From: an uncultured Oscillibacter sp.
Lineage (GTDB): Bacteria > Bacillota > Clostridia > Oscillospirales > Oscillospiraceae
Direction: 5' to 3'
DNA length: 21,339 nt
Assembly (NCBI GenBank): GCA_900770295.1
Contig: CAAGJQ010000111.1
Coordinates: forward strand, 1 to 21,339
This document shows, piece by piece, positions 1-6,277 of this stretch (within the stretch, counting starts at the first letter, position 1; each line of letters begins with the position of its first letter). The position numbers and the translations under genes are program-made. Below the pieces are notes generated by a model. That model worked only from the letters and a program-made list of their open reading frames with translations. It was not told the DNA's origin and made no database searches.

Positions 1-1
1 A

Positions 2-343
2 TCGGACATCGCCAGTCAGGAGCGACTACTGGCCCAGCTCAAGCAGCAGGGCGTGGTCGATCCTGACATTTTTATATCCCGAAGCAATCTTCTGGCAGAT
101 CGGCGCCGTGAACTCAAGCTGAAAAAAGAACGCATCTTATGTGCTGAAGAAGACCATACCATCCAGCGGACACAGGAACTGATGGATATTCTGGAAAGCG
201 GGCCGGATTGGCTGGAAGCCTTTGACGAGGAACTGTTCAGCGCACTGGTCGAGAAAATCATCGTGGAGGACAATGAAAACCTGCGCTTCCGGCTTATCAA
301 TGGGTTGGAAGTGACGGAACCAATCGAAAGGACGAAGCGGTAA
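2..343 (+). CDS. Large serine recombinase, C-terminal fragment (5' end outside window)
   Basis: The reading frame is open from the first bases of the window and stops at 341-343, so only the last 113 or so codons are present. The visible part is the charged, helical tail found after the recombinase and zinc-ribbon regions of large serine site-specific recombinases. It ends in the segment FSALVEKIIVEDNENLRF followed by LINGLEVTEPI, typical of the C-terminus of Clostridia transposon/ICE recombinases. The catalytic resolvase domain would lie upstream and cannot be checked. The GTG at 53 is an internal codon, not a start. The stop overlaps the next start by one base (TAATG), so this is the first gene of a translationally coupled recombinase operon. 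Such proteins excise and integrate mobile elements. Family assignment is by recognition only. Confidence 0.75.
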   Translation, partial: SDIASQERLLAQLKQQGVVDPDIFISRSNLLADRRRELKLKKERILCAEEDHTIQRTQELMDILESGPDWLEAFDEELFSALVEKIIVEDNENLRFRLINGLEVTEPIERTKR

Positions 344-1092
344 TGGGAAAACGAAAACAGCCCTTTGGTTACAAAATGGAGTTTGGGGATATCGTACCGG
401 AGCCGGAGGAAGCGGAAGTCGTGCGGAGTATCTACCTGAGATATCTCGCCGGAGCGTCGTTCAAGGTGCTGGCGGAGTCGCTTCAGGAGCAGGGCCTTCC
501 CTACGACGGGGATAAGCCATGGAATAAAAACATGGTGGCACGAATCCTGGAGGATCAGCGATATGCCGGAACGGACAGGTTCCTGCCTCTTATCACGGAG
601 GAACAATTCCTTGCGGCGCAGGAGCGGCGAAAGCAGATGACCCCTGAACGCACACAGACCCCGGCGCAGAAAGAACTGAGAAAGCTCTGCGGAGGAGCTC
701 CGCCAAAACATGTGGAACGACAGGTGCTGGGGGTTCTGAATCGGCTGGCCCATGATCCGCAGCTTATCACAGCATCCATTTCCAATGTTGCCGATTCCCC
801 GATCTTCCAGCGCCAGCGCCGGGAATTGGACGCTCTGCTCCGCAGCCCTCCCGTAGATGAAGAACAGGCGAAATCGTCCGCCCTGGCTCTGGCATCGTTC
901 ATACTGACCAGCATCGGGCCGGAAGAATATGAAACCTGCCGACTTCAACGGCTCTTCCAGTGCCGGCAGCCCATGAAAGAACTGGACGCAAAACTTCTGC
1001 ATCAGAGCGTTCGGAAAATTACATACAGCGATAGGATCGTGAAGATCCTGCTGAAAAACAATCAGTGGATGGAGGGAGGAACCCAGGTATGA
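343..1092 (+). CDS. Recombinase-domain protein lacking the catalytic resolvase domain
   Basis: A 249-residue protein starting at an ATG that overlaps the previous stop by one base. Residues about 5-100 match the 'Recombinase' DNA-binding domain of large serine recombinases: FGYKMEFGDIVPEPEEAEVV, then IYLRYLAGASFKVLAESL, then the NMVARILEDQRYAGTDRF element. The N-terminal resolvase domain with its catalytic serine is absent, and the short N-terminus shows no sign of a deletion. Residues 105-240 are helical and charged. Proteins of this size are known in Clostridia elements between two full-length recombinases, so it is probably an accessory DNA-binding partner rather than a broken enzyme; that role is inference. 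The stop overlaps the next gene by four bases (ATGA). Confidence 0.75.
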   Translation: MGKRKQPFGYKMEFGDIVPEPEEAEVVRSIYLRYLAGASFKVLAESLQEQGLPYDGDKPWNKNMVARILEDQRYAGTDRFLPLITEEQFLAAQERRKQMTPERTQTPAQKELRKLCGGAPPKHVERQVLGVLNRLAHDPQLITASISNVADSPIFQRQRRELDALLRSPPVDEEQAKSSALALASFILTSIGPEEYETCRLQRLFQCRQPMKELDAKLLHQSVRKITYSDRIVKILLKNNQWMEGGTQV

Positions 1093-1259
1093 CGAAAAAC
1101 AAGCCCGCCCCAAAAGTGATCGTCATCCCCGCAAAAGAGGAATCGGCACAGGAGCAGGAAAAGAAGAAAAACCTGAGAGTTGCCGCCTATTGCCGCGTTT
1201 CCACCAATAGCGAGGAGCAGCTCAACAGCTACGAAAACCAGAAAGCCTATTCTCTTTGA
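1089..1259 (+). pseudogene. Third serine recombinase, truncated after the catalytic serine motif
   Basis: The start at 1089 overlaps the upstream stop as ATGA and has a purine-rich ribosome site (GGAGGGAGGAA). The 56 codons encode a basic leader and then the beginning of a resolvase domain: LRVAAYCRVSTNSEEQLNSY, with the expected nucleophile at Ser38 in the YCRVST motif. Intact relatives run to 500 or more residues. Here homology stops after ENQKAY, and a TGA appears two codons later (1257-1259). The break coincides with a sharp drop in G+C and entry into an unrelated reading frame, so this looks like a deletion or insertion junction, not a point mutation. No catalytic function is expected. 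Confidence 0.8.
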
Positions 1260-1888
1260 TAACATCCTACCAGGTGAACTGGGCCTCCAAACTCCGAAAA
1301 TTCTTTGATTCTTATGTACTTGATATACAACCAAATCAGTTTTCAGAAACTGAACTTCGTGAGATACGAGAGCGAACCGAAAAAATATATATGAGAAATC
1401 CCATTAATGCTGCTATTCAAATGGCCAATACTGGAAATGATTCACCTCCTGGTGTTCGGGATTGGTATGTATTTTCAAAATTTTACGATGGAATAAATGC
1501 TCAATTTGAATGTCAGCAGCAAAATACCTGGTGGAATTCTAAAATGGTCACTGTACGCATCATCACAACGGTTTTTATGTTGATTCTTGTGGGAAGCATT
1601 TTTCTCTTCCTTTCGCTAAACAATAGCATACTAAACGTTTTGCTCTGTTCTGCCGGAATTCTCATTAAGATTTGTGAACGTGTGATTGAAAATTGGAGAT
1701 ATTTTCGCGTCTCTCGCTTAATTGATGGATCACAACAAACCATTGAGGTTCATCCTACGGCGGAAGGCATAGAGAAATTGCAGAATCTAATTGATAAGCG
1801 TCGTTCTATCAATGTTTTGGAACTCGGATGGCTTCATAGTAAGCTTGCAAACAAGTTCTCAAAATTGTATGAAAATATTGTTTCATAA
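1256..1888 (+). pseudogene. 5'-truncated S-4TM-type pore-forming effector remnant (two membrane helices left)
   Basis: An AT-rich reading frame of about 210 residues, unlike the G+C-rich flanks. The only possible start here is a TTG at 1256 that overlaps the stop of the broken recombinase and has no ribosome site. The frame actually runs open back across the junction, so the original start is missing. Features recalling the S-4TM family (putative pore-forming effectors, often beside CD-NTase or similar defence genes) are ASKLRKFFDSYVLDI near the N-terminus, RDWY at 68-71, CQQQNTWWNSKM at 86-97, and two hydrophobic helices at about 98-120 and 124-144. A typical member has two more N-terminal helices, lost here. 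Family assignment is from remembered motif spacing and is moderate. Alternatives are a SLATT-like protein or an unrelated membrane protein. Confidence 0.5.
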
Positions 1889-1925
1889 CGACGAGTTTAA
1901 ACTTAGTAAAGCTACTTTGATAAAC

Positions 1926-1993
1926 AAAAATATCCAGAATGAAGCCACCTGACAGCTCGTCGCAAGCGTCATATCGCTTGCGACGAGTTTTTT
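1926..1993 (+). terminator. Repeat unit 1: conserved leader plus rho-independent terminator hairpin
   Basis: A perfect 13-bp stem (1956-1968 with 1975-1987, loop TCATAT) is followed by six T residues (1988-1993). It is preceded by a leader at 1926-1955 that recurs at 2088-2117. It could terminate the S-4TM remnant transcript. The stem is also self-complementary enough to work on the other strand, but there is no matching T run on that side. Confidence 0.75.
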
Positions 1994-2043
1994 ATGCTCC
2001 GCATCAAAAACTCATCCCGCGCTCATTCTGCTGCTCCTCGCTT

Positions 2044-2078
2044 CCGAACCGGATTCGCTGCGCTGGATTCCGGTTCGG
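2044..2078. repeat. Inverted repeat between the two terminator units
   Basis: CCGAACCGG (2044-2052) pairs with CCGGTTCGG (2070-2078) around a 17-base loop that holds two imperfect copies of GCTGCGCTGG-type sequence. There is no T run, so it is not a classical terminator. Function unknown. Confidence 0.5.
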
Positions 2079-2087
2079 GTGGGAAAC

Positions 2088-2156
2088 GAAAATATCCAAA
2101 TTGAGGCCACCTGACAAGCCGCCGCAAGCGTTATATCGCTTGCGGCGGCTTTTTTT
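2088..2156 (+). terminator. Repeat unit 2: second copy of leader plus terminator hairpin
   Basis: The 13-bp stem (2118-2130 with 2137-2149, loop TTATAT) is followed by seven T residues. The leader (AATATCC, then GCCACCTGACA) matches unit 1, about 162 bp upstream. The distal stem differs from unit 1 at several positions (CTCGTCG against GCCGCCG), and the opposite arm changes to match, so pairing has been kept while sequence diverged. Confidence 0.75.
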
Positions 2157-2159
2157 GGT

Positions 2160-2410
2160 TACGGAAACCACCGGCTCTGCCGGTGGAGGTGTCCCGTAAA
2201 AAAGCTTTAGCTTCAAGCATCGAGCGAAGCGAGCTGCTAACAGAAAGCTTTCAATAATAGAAAGCTTCCGTTAGAACAGGAATCGCCCGTTTACGGGCTG
2301 TGGGGCAAGTGATGCAAGCGAAATAAATTTCAGTGCGTCTTGAGACGCTTGCCGGTAATAGGCCCTTATAGGGCCAACTCAAGCCACCGGCTTAGCCGGT
2401 GGTTATGACT
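2160..2410 (+). mobile_element. Probable non-autonomous IS200/IS605-type relic with hairpin ends
   Basis: Two hairpins with identical 8-bp stems (CCACCGGC/GCCGGTGG) and different three-base loops lie at 2168-2186 (loop TCT) and 2384-2402 (loop TTA). Subterminal hairpins in the same orientation, rather than terminal inverted repeats, are the hallmark of IS200/IS605 ends. Between them are further small hairpins at 2285-2298 (GCCCG/CGGGC), 2335-2348 (GCGTCT/AGACGC) and 2361-2375 (GGCCC/GGGCC), and no tnpA or tnpB frame. The arrangement before the right hairpin, followed by GGTTATGACT, resembles the right end and omega-RNA region of tnpB elements. Exact ends are not defined. Assignment is by structural pattern; a search against IS ends would decide. 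Confidence 0.5.
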
Positions 2411-2625
2411 CATACGATTCTGCGCTCCACTGCACCTTTTCTCGGACTGGACCTGCCGTGCTGCGGCGCGGTCTGGACTGAAATCAGGCCGGTCAAACCG
2501 GCATACCCTCATAAAAGCGCTGCCTGCATCCTGTGCAATCAAATAAAATAACGTCCGCGTAGCGGGGAAGGTGGCATCAAACGTGCAACTATTCCGCAAG
2601 GGCCTCTTTTATTGGAGGTGAACGC

Positions 2626-3855
2626 ATGATTTTATTTGACAACTGGAAAATCAGAGATGAGGGGGAGCTACTGGCCCATCAGTATGACAACCTGTCCCGC
2701 ACACTGCTGGTCGAAGGCGTGCCGGATGGCTATGACTGGACAATGCTGGTGCAGATCAGAGAAAACTTTGACGCGATCTCTTTATCTCCCATGCAGAGCG
2801 GCGTTGGCGTTATTCTGACACAGCAGCAGTTGTCGGTGGCAGGATACTATTACATGCAGTTGGTCGGAACGCTGAAAGCTGACGGTGTGACAAAGCAGCA
2901 CACAAATATTCTGCGGGTCTACGTGGGAGACAGTCTGTCCGGAGACAGCCATTGGCCCGCGGTGCCCAGCGAGTTCAGTCAGACGGAAGCCAATATCCGG
3001 GAACTCAACAGCCACCCGCCGGTTCCGGGGAACAACGGGTACTGGATGGTGTGGGACACGGACAAAGACGAATATCTGGAGAGCCAGCTGGCGCTGCCGG
3101 ACGTGTCTGTTGGCCCGCAGGGCCCAAAGGGAGAGAAAGGCGACCGGGGTGAAACCGGCCCGCAGGGCCCCCAGGGAGATCCGGGCCCCCAAGGTCCAGC
3201 CGGTCCGCAGGGAGAACAGGGACCCAAAGGAGACCCCGGCGATCCCTATACCCTGCCCATCGCAGGCCCCAGCCAGCTCGGCGGCGTACAGCCGGCGGCT
3301 AAGACCGATGCCATGACACAGGCCGTCGGCGTGGATGATGCGGGCGCACTGTGGACGGCTCCGGGAGGCGGAAGCGCTGATAAACCGTGGCGTCTCATCC
3401 GGGATATCACGACGGAGGAAGATGTGCGCTCTATTACATTCGATACCGATGACAGTGGAAATGGGTTTGAACTGGATGAAATCTATATCTGCACCAATGC
3501 CACCAATATCAGTACGCAGACTGCGGCTGGCAGCTTTTTTGTCAATATTAACGGCAAAGAAACGAGAACAACGGGCACTACATCACCGCTGTCAGTGGGA
3601 TTCGGGGCAACTGGAGCCGTTGGGCGGAATTGGATGTGGCTGAAGAATCTCAACCCGCTTATTGTTCTGCATGGTGCTTGGCTGACTACAAATATTTCAT
3701 CTGGCAAAGACGTTTATTGCTTTCAGCCCGATACATTTGCGAACAACCCTAATCCGCATGACGTTGGGGAGAAGATCAGCAAGGTAGATATCGGCTGCTC
3801 CAATTCGGGCTCCACATTCGCGGCGGGCAGCAGATTCTTGGTCTACGGGAGGTAA
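2626..3855 (+). CDS. Phage tail-fibre / receptor-binding protein with collagen-like repeat
   Basis: A 409-residue protein preceded by GGAGGTG at 2614-2620. Residues 1-105 resemble the N-terminal domain of baseplate upper/tail-attachment proteins (DNWKIRDEGELLAHQYDNLS, then a beta-rich segment ending LRVYVGD). Residues 163-207 are 15 uninterrupted G-X-Y triplets rich in GPQ, GDP and GEK, which should form a collagen-like triple-helical shaft. A short LPIAGPSQLGGVQP stretch, common in tail fibres, follows. The C-terminal 150 residues, rich in Asn, Thr and Gly, probably form the trimeric receptor-binding tip, which I do not recognise. The lysis genes follow directly. The protein would sit at the virion tail tip and contact the host surface. 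A phage origin is well supported by domains and neighbours; the specific receptor is unknown. Confidence 0.8.
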   Translation: MILFDNWKIRDEGELLAHQYDNLSRTLLVEGVPDGYDWTMLVQIRENFDAISLSPMQSGVGVILTQQQLSVAGYYYMQLVGTLKADGVTKQHTNILRVYVGDSLSGDSHWPAVPSEFSQTEANIRELNSHPPVPGNNGYWMVWDTDKDEYLESQLALPDVSVGPQGPKGEKGDRGETGPQGPQGDPGPQGPAGPQGEQGPKGDPGDPYTLPIAGPSQLGGVQPAAKTDAMTQAVGVDDAGALWTAPGGGSADKPWRLIRDITTEEDVRSITFDTDDSGNGFELDEIYICTNATNISTQTAAGSFFVNINGKETRTTGTTSPLSVGFGATGAVGRNWMWLKNLNPLIVLHGAWLTTNISSGKDVYCFQPDTFANNPNPHDVGEKISKVDIGCSNSGSTFAAGSRFLVYGR

Positions 3856-3858
3856 CAG

Positions 3859-4029
3859 ATGAGAGTGTATGACAACGGCGTCTACCGGGACGCCACAGAA
3901 GAGGAAATCGCCGCCATGGAGCAGTCGACAGCGGACCAGCCGGCTGCGGAGCCGACCGTGGAAGAGAGGATCGAGGCGTTGGAGGAGGAACTGGCAGCCG
4001 CAAAAATCCTCCTGGGTCTGGAATCGTAA
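3859..4029 (+). CDS. Small phage tail-associated protein with C-terminal coiled coil
   Basis: A 56-residue gene starting at the ATG three bases after the tail-fibre stop, with GGGAGG upstream at 3848-3852. The product begins MRVYDNGVYRDATEEEI, a motif common to short proteins found after tail-fibre genes (XkdX-like position). It ends with an acidic heptad-like helix (EERIEALEEELAAAKILLGL) expected to form a coiled coil. The tight spacing argues for coupled translation with the tail fibre. Its role is unknown; it could be an assembly or trimerisation factor. Confidence 0.65.
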   Translation: MRVYDNGVYRDATEEEIAAMEQSTADQPAAEPTVEERIEALEEELAAAKILLGLES

Positions 4030-4132
4030 ACTGTGATGTGGACTGAAAAAGCCCGCGCCATAGGGGGCGGAAAGAGAGAACACCTCCGCGGCACTGGAGC
4101 TGCTTCCGCGTTTGAAAGAGGGGGGAGCACCC

Positions 4133-4432
4133 GTGACCAATGAGGAGATGACAGAGCGGCTGGTGGAGGTGGAGCAGCGGAGCAAATCCAACACTCACCG
4201 CCTGGACGCTGTGGAAAAGAATCAGGAGGCGCTGAACAGCATTGCCACCTCCGTGGCTGTCATGGCGGAGCAGCAGAAAAATATTTCGGATAAGGTGGAC
4301 ACCATCGACGCGAAGGTGGATACGCTGGAGGCAAAGCCTGGAAAGCGGTGGGATGGGCTGGTGGACAAGGTGCTGCTGGTCCTGGCCGGGGCTTTCGCGG
4401 CCTGGCTGGCCGCCGGAGGACCGGGGCTATGA
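4133..4432 (+). CDS. Phage coiled-coil protein with C-terminal membrane anchor (XhlA-like)
   Basis: The GTG at 4133 is chosen as start because a strong GGGGGGAG site sits at 4120-4127; the TTG at 4112 would lie ahead of that site. The 99-residue product has a long polar heptad region (residues about 5-70, with QRSKSNTHRLDAVEKNQEAL and KVDTIDAKVDTLEAK) and one hydrophobic helix near the C-terminus (VLLVLAGAFAAWLAA). This layout matches phage XhlA/hemolysin-type lysis accessory proteins, in which a cytoplasmic coiled coil is held to the membrane by one helix. It overlaps the next gene by four bases (ATGA), marking it as part of the lysis operon. Confidence 0.65.
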   Translation: MTNEEMTERLVEVEQRSKSNTHRLDAVEKNQEALNSIATSVAVMAEQQKNISDKVDTIDAKVDTLEAKPGKRWDGLVDKVLLVLAGAFAAWLAAGGPGL

Positions 4433-4734
4433 ACAGCGAGCGCCATGCTTCGGCAAAAATGGGCCTGACCGCGTCCAAGCTCATCGCGGCAGGAGTGCTG
4501 CTGATGGACGCCAGTTCGACATACATTGTGCTGTATCTCTGCTGGCTGTCCATCCGGCTCCAGTTCTCCGGCAGCCTGCCCTATCTGACAACGCTGATCG
4601 GCGCGCTGCAGGCGGCAACGGGGTACGTGCTGGGGCACTATTTCAAGAAAGCAGCCAGAGAGAACACCAGGGGCGGCATCACCTACGATGCCGCCCTTGG
4701 GGATGCTTCTGATCTGGAAACCAACGATTTATAG
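4429..4734 (+). CDS. Small phage membrane protein, lysis-module (holin candidate)
   Basis: A 101-residue protein whose ATG overlaps the preceding stop as ATGA. It has a short charged N-terminus, two hydrophobic segments (about residues 17-45 and 53-70, including LTTLIGALQAATGYVLGHYF) and a basic then acidic cytoplasmic tail. Size, hydropathy and position between an XhlA-like protein and a second small membrane protein suggest a holin or holin-like regulator. I do not recognise a specific family. Which of this and the next protein is the pore former cannot be told from sequence alone. Confidence 0.6.
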   Translation: MNSERHASAKMGLTASKLIAAGVLLMDASSTYIVLYLCWLSIRLQFSGSLPYLTTLIGALQAATGYVLGHYFKKAARENTRGGITYDAALGDASDLETNDL

Positions 4735-4742
4735 GAGGACAT

Positions 4743-4958
4743 ATGAAGGAACTGATCGTCAAAAGGGCGGCAAATCTGCTGTCTGTCAAATCTCTGACCA
4801 CGCTGGCCCTGACCGCGGTATTCGCGGTTATGGCTCTGCGGGGGACCATCTCCCAGGACTTTATGACCATCTACGCGGTCATCATCGCGTTTTATTTCGG
4901 CACCCAGAGCCAGAAGGTGCAGGACGCCGTGAATGGAAGCGCCAATGGCAACGGCTGA
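4743..4958 (+). CDS. Phage holin-like protein
   Basis: A 71-residue protein with AGGAGG just upstream (4734-4739). It has a short basic N-terminus (MKELIVKRAANLLSVKSL), one hydrophobic helix at about 18-33, a second at about 41-52 (MTIYAVIIAFYFG), and a polar tail (TQSQKVQDAV). This pattern recurs in small holins directly before endolysins in Clostridia prophages. A holin would form membrane lesions that release or activate the endolysin. The gene overlaps the endolysin start by 14 bases. Confidence 0.65.
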   Translation: MKELIVKRAANLLSVKSLTTLALTAVFAVMALRGTISQDFMTIYAVIIAFYFGTQSQKVQDAVNGSANGNG

Positions 4959-5667
4959 GCAGGTCCTGGCGGCCGCCCGGGCTGAACTGGGCGTGAAGGA
5001 GTCTCCGGCGGGAAGCAACAACGTCAAATACAACACCGCTTATTACGGACAGGAGGTATGGGACGGCAAGGCGGGCGGGAAATACCCGTGGTGCATGGTG
5101 TTTTTGTGGTGGTGCTTCCGGCAGGCGGGGGCGGCGGAGCTGTTCTTCGACGGCAAAAAGACGGCCTCCTGCGGCAGCCTGATGAGCTATGCACGGAGCC
5201 GCGGACAGTGGGTGACATCCGGCTATCTGCCCGGGGATATCGTGCTCTACGACTTCCCCGGCGGCGGGGCCGCGGACCACTGCGGCATCGTCGTGACGCC
5301 GCTGGCCACCGGCGTGCGGGCCATCGAGGGCAACACAGCCCTTGGAAATGACTCCAATGGCGGGGAGGTCATGGAGCGCATCCGGCCCACAAAGTACATT
5401 GTAGGGGCTTACAGGCCTCGATATGAGACAGAGGAGGACAATGTGGTGAGGTATCAATACCTGCGGGATGTGCCGGCGAAATTCCGGCCTACCATTGAAA
5501 AGCTGATGGACGCGGGCATTATTCAGGGCGACGGCAGCGACCCCGTTGGCAACGGTGATGTCATCGACCTGAGTCATGATCAGGTGCGGACGCTGGTGTT
5601 CATCTACCGCGGCGGCGGATTTGACGCCAGACTGCGGGAGGCCGGATTGACGCCGGCGGTAGGATAA
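4945..5667 (+). CDS. Phage endolysin with N-terminal CHAP domain
   Basis: The start at 4945 is preferred over the in-frame ATG at 4933 because GGAAG (4935-4939) sits five bases before it. The 240-residue product has a CHAP cysteine-peptidase/amidase domain over about residues 1-145. The likely nucleophile is Cys50 in PWCMVF and the likely catalytic His is His112 in DHCGIV. The LGVKESPAGSNNVKYN stretch is typical of Clostridia phage and sporulation amidases. Residues 165-240 form a separate small domain containing FRPTIEKLMDAGIIQGDGS, reminiscent of SLH-like or wall-binding repeats. The enzyme would cleave peptidoglycan stem peptides or the amide bond at the end of the lytic cycle. There is no signal peptide, which fits holin-dependent release. 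Confidence 0.85.
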   Translation: MATAEQVLAAARAELGVKESPAGSNNVKYNTAYYGQEVWDGKAGGKYPWCMVFLWWCFRQAGAAELFFDGKKTASCGSLMSYARSRGQWVTSGYLPGDIVLYDFPGGGAADHCGIVVTPLATGVRAIEGNTALGNDSNGGEVMERIRPTKYIVGAYRPRYETEEDNVVRYQYLRDVPAKFRPTIEKLMDAGIIQGDGSDPVGNGDVIDLSHDQVRTLVFIYRGGGFDARLREAGLTPAVG

Positions 5668-5779
5668 GGACCGGGCCGGACATCAAAACAGCGTAGGCCG
5701 CGAAGAGAATACCACATGATGAACTGCGCCCGAACGCCGGCTTTTGGCGCGGAACAATGGAGCACGGGGAAGAAAGCGG

Positions 5780-5808
5780 TTGCATCTTGAGGACGGGTGT
5801 GCTACGCT
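5780..5808 (+). promoter_or_regulatory. Putative sigma-70 type promoter for the Cys-rich protein gene
   Basis: TTGCAT (5780-5785), a 17-base spacer and TACGCT (5803-5808). It would give a leader of about 60 bases before the start at 5877. Moderate match only. Confidence 0.4.
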
Positions 5809-5876
5809 GAACAATACGAATGATCTGGAGAAAAACGGCCAGACTACCAAAAGACTTTCCAACGGAGAAGATGAAT

Positions 5877-6236
5877 ATGAGCTGTGGACAAGGATGCGGA
5901 ACATGCTGCGGCGGAAGCTGCGGCCGGGAGCTGGTGCTGACGCCTGGAGAAATCTCCATGCTGCTGCGCCTGGCGGAGATCCCGTTTTTGCCGGTGGCCC
6001 GCCGCAGGGATTCCGAGGAGCCGGTCTATCTGGAAGAGCGGGAAAAGACACCGGCGGAGTACAGTGAGATATTGTCGTGGCTGCATCTGAAGGGCCTGAT
6101 CAGCCTGGACTATGACCTGCCGCTGTCCAACTTCGACTATGGCGCCTACGATGGGTATCCGGTCCGGGGCAGCATGGCTCTGACGGCGGCGGGGCAGGCG
6201 GCGGTGGAGCTGCTGGAATTACAGGGGGCCAGGTAA
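5877..6236 (+). CDS. Small protein with N-terminal cysteine cluster, function unknown
   Basis: A 119-residue product. The ATG at 5877 is chosen because GGAG at 5864-5867 is nine bases upstream; the ATG at 5871 is too close to that site, and the ATG at 5820 has no ribosome site. The N-terminus packs five or six cysteines into MSCGQGCGTCCGGSC, a likely metal or Fe-S binding site. The rest is a helical, winged-helix-like region with LTPGEISMLLRLAEI, then SEILSWLHLKGLISLDYDL, then GSMALTAAGQAAVELL, a layout seen in small DNA-binding or regulatory proteins. I do not recognise a named family. It begins the chromosomal section after the phage module and has a possible promoter of its own. Confidence 0.65.
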   Translation: MSCGQGCGTCCGGSCGRELVLTPGEISMLLRLAEIPFLPVARRRDSEEPVYLEEREKTPAEYSEILSWLHLKGLISLDYDLPLSNFDYGAYDGYPVRGSMALTAAGQAAVELLELQGAR

Positions 6237-6277
6237 AAAGCGGTTTCCCCACGCGGAATTTTGTGGTATCATATGGA

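Larger units (their letters stand above)
1889..2625. other. Gene-free stretch with repeats and hairpins
   Basis: This stretch of about 740 bases contains no convincing gene; the reading frames in it have low-complexity or hairpin-derived sequence. It holds two related terminator hairpins (1956-1993 and 2118-2156), a 9-bp-stem hairpin with a 17-base loop (2044-2078), an IS200/IS605-like relic (about 2160-2410), and a smaller GCCGG/CCGGC hairpin at 2488-2502. Bases 2410-2610 show nothing else recognisable before the ribosome site of the tail-fibre gene. Confidence 0.7.

Noticed and set aside
16..1113. Minus-strand frame of 365 codons opposite the recombinase genes
   Set aside because: It is antisense to three overlapping recombinase frames with good motifs, its product is Ser/Arg/Leu-rich, and it has no ribosome site.
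1939..2199. An 86-codon frame across the two terminator units
   Set aside because: Its sequence is made of hairpin DNA (two copies of the same peptide from the repeats) and it has no start signal.
2979..3227. Minus-strand frame rich in GPCGP-like repeats
   Set aside because: It is the antisense image of the collagen-like triplets, not a second collagen protein.
3110..3316. Short plus-strand frames overlapping the collagen repeat
   Set aside because: They are out-of-frame readings of the repeat and lack ribosome sites.
5715..5789. A 24-codon frame starting ATGATG before the Cys-rich gene
   Set aside because: It has no ribosome site and ends inside the putative promoter. Too short to support.
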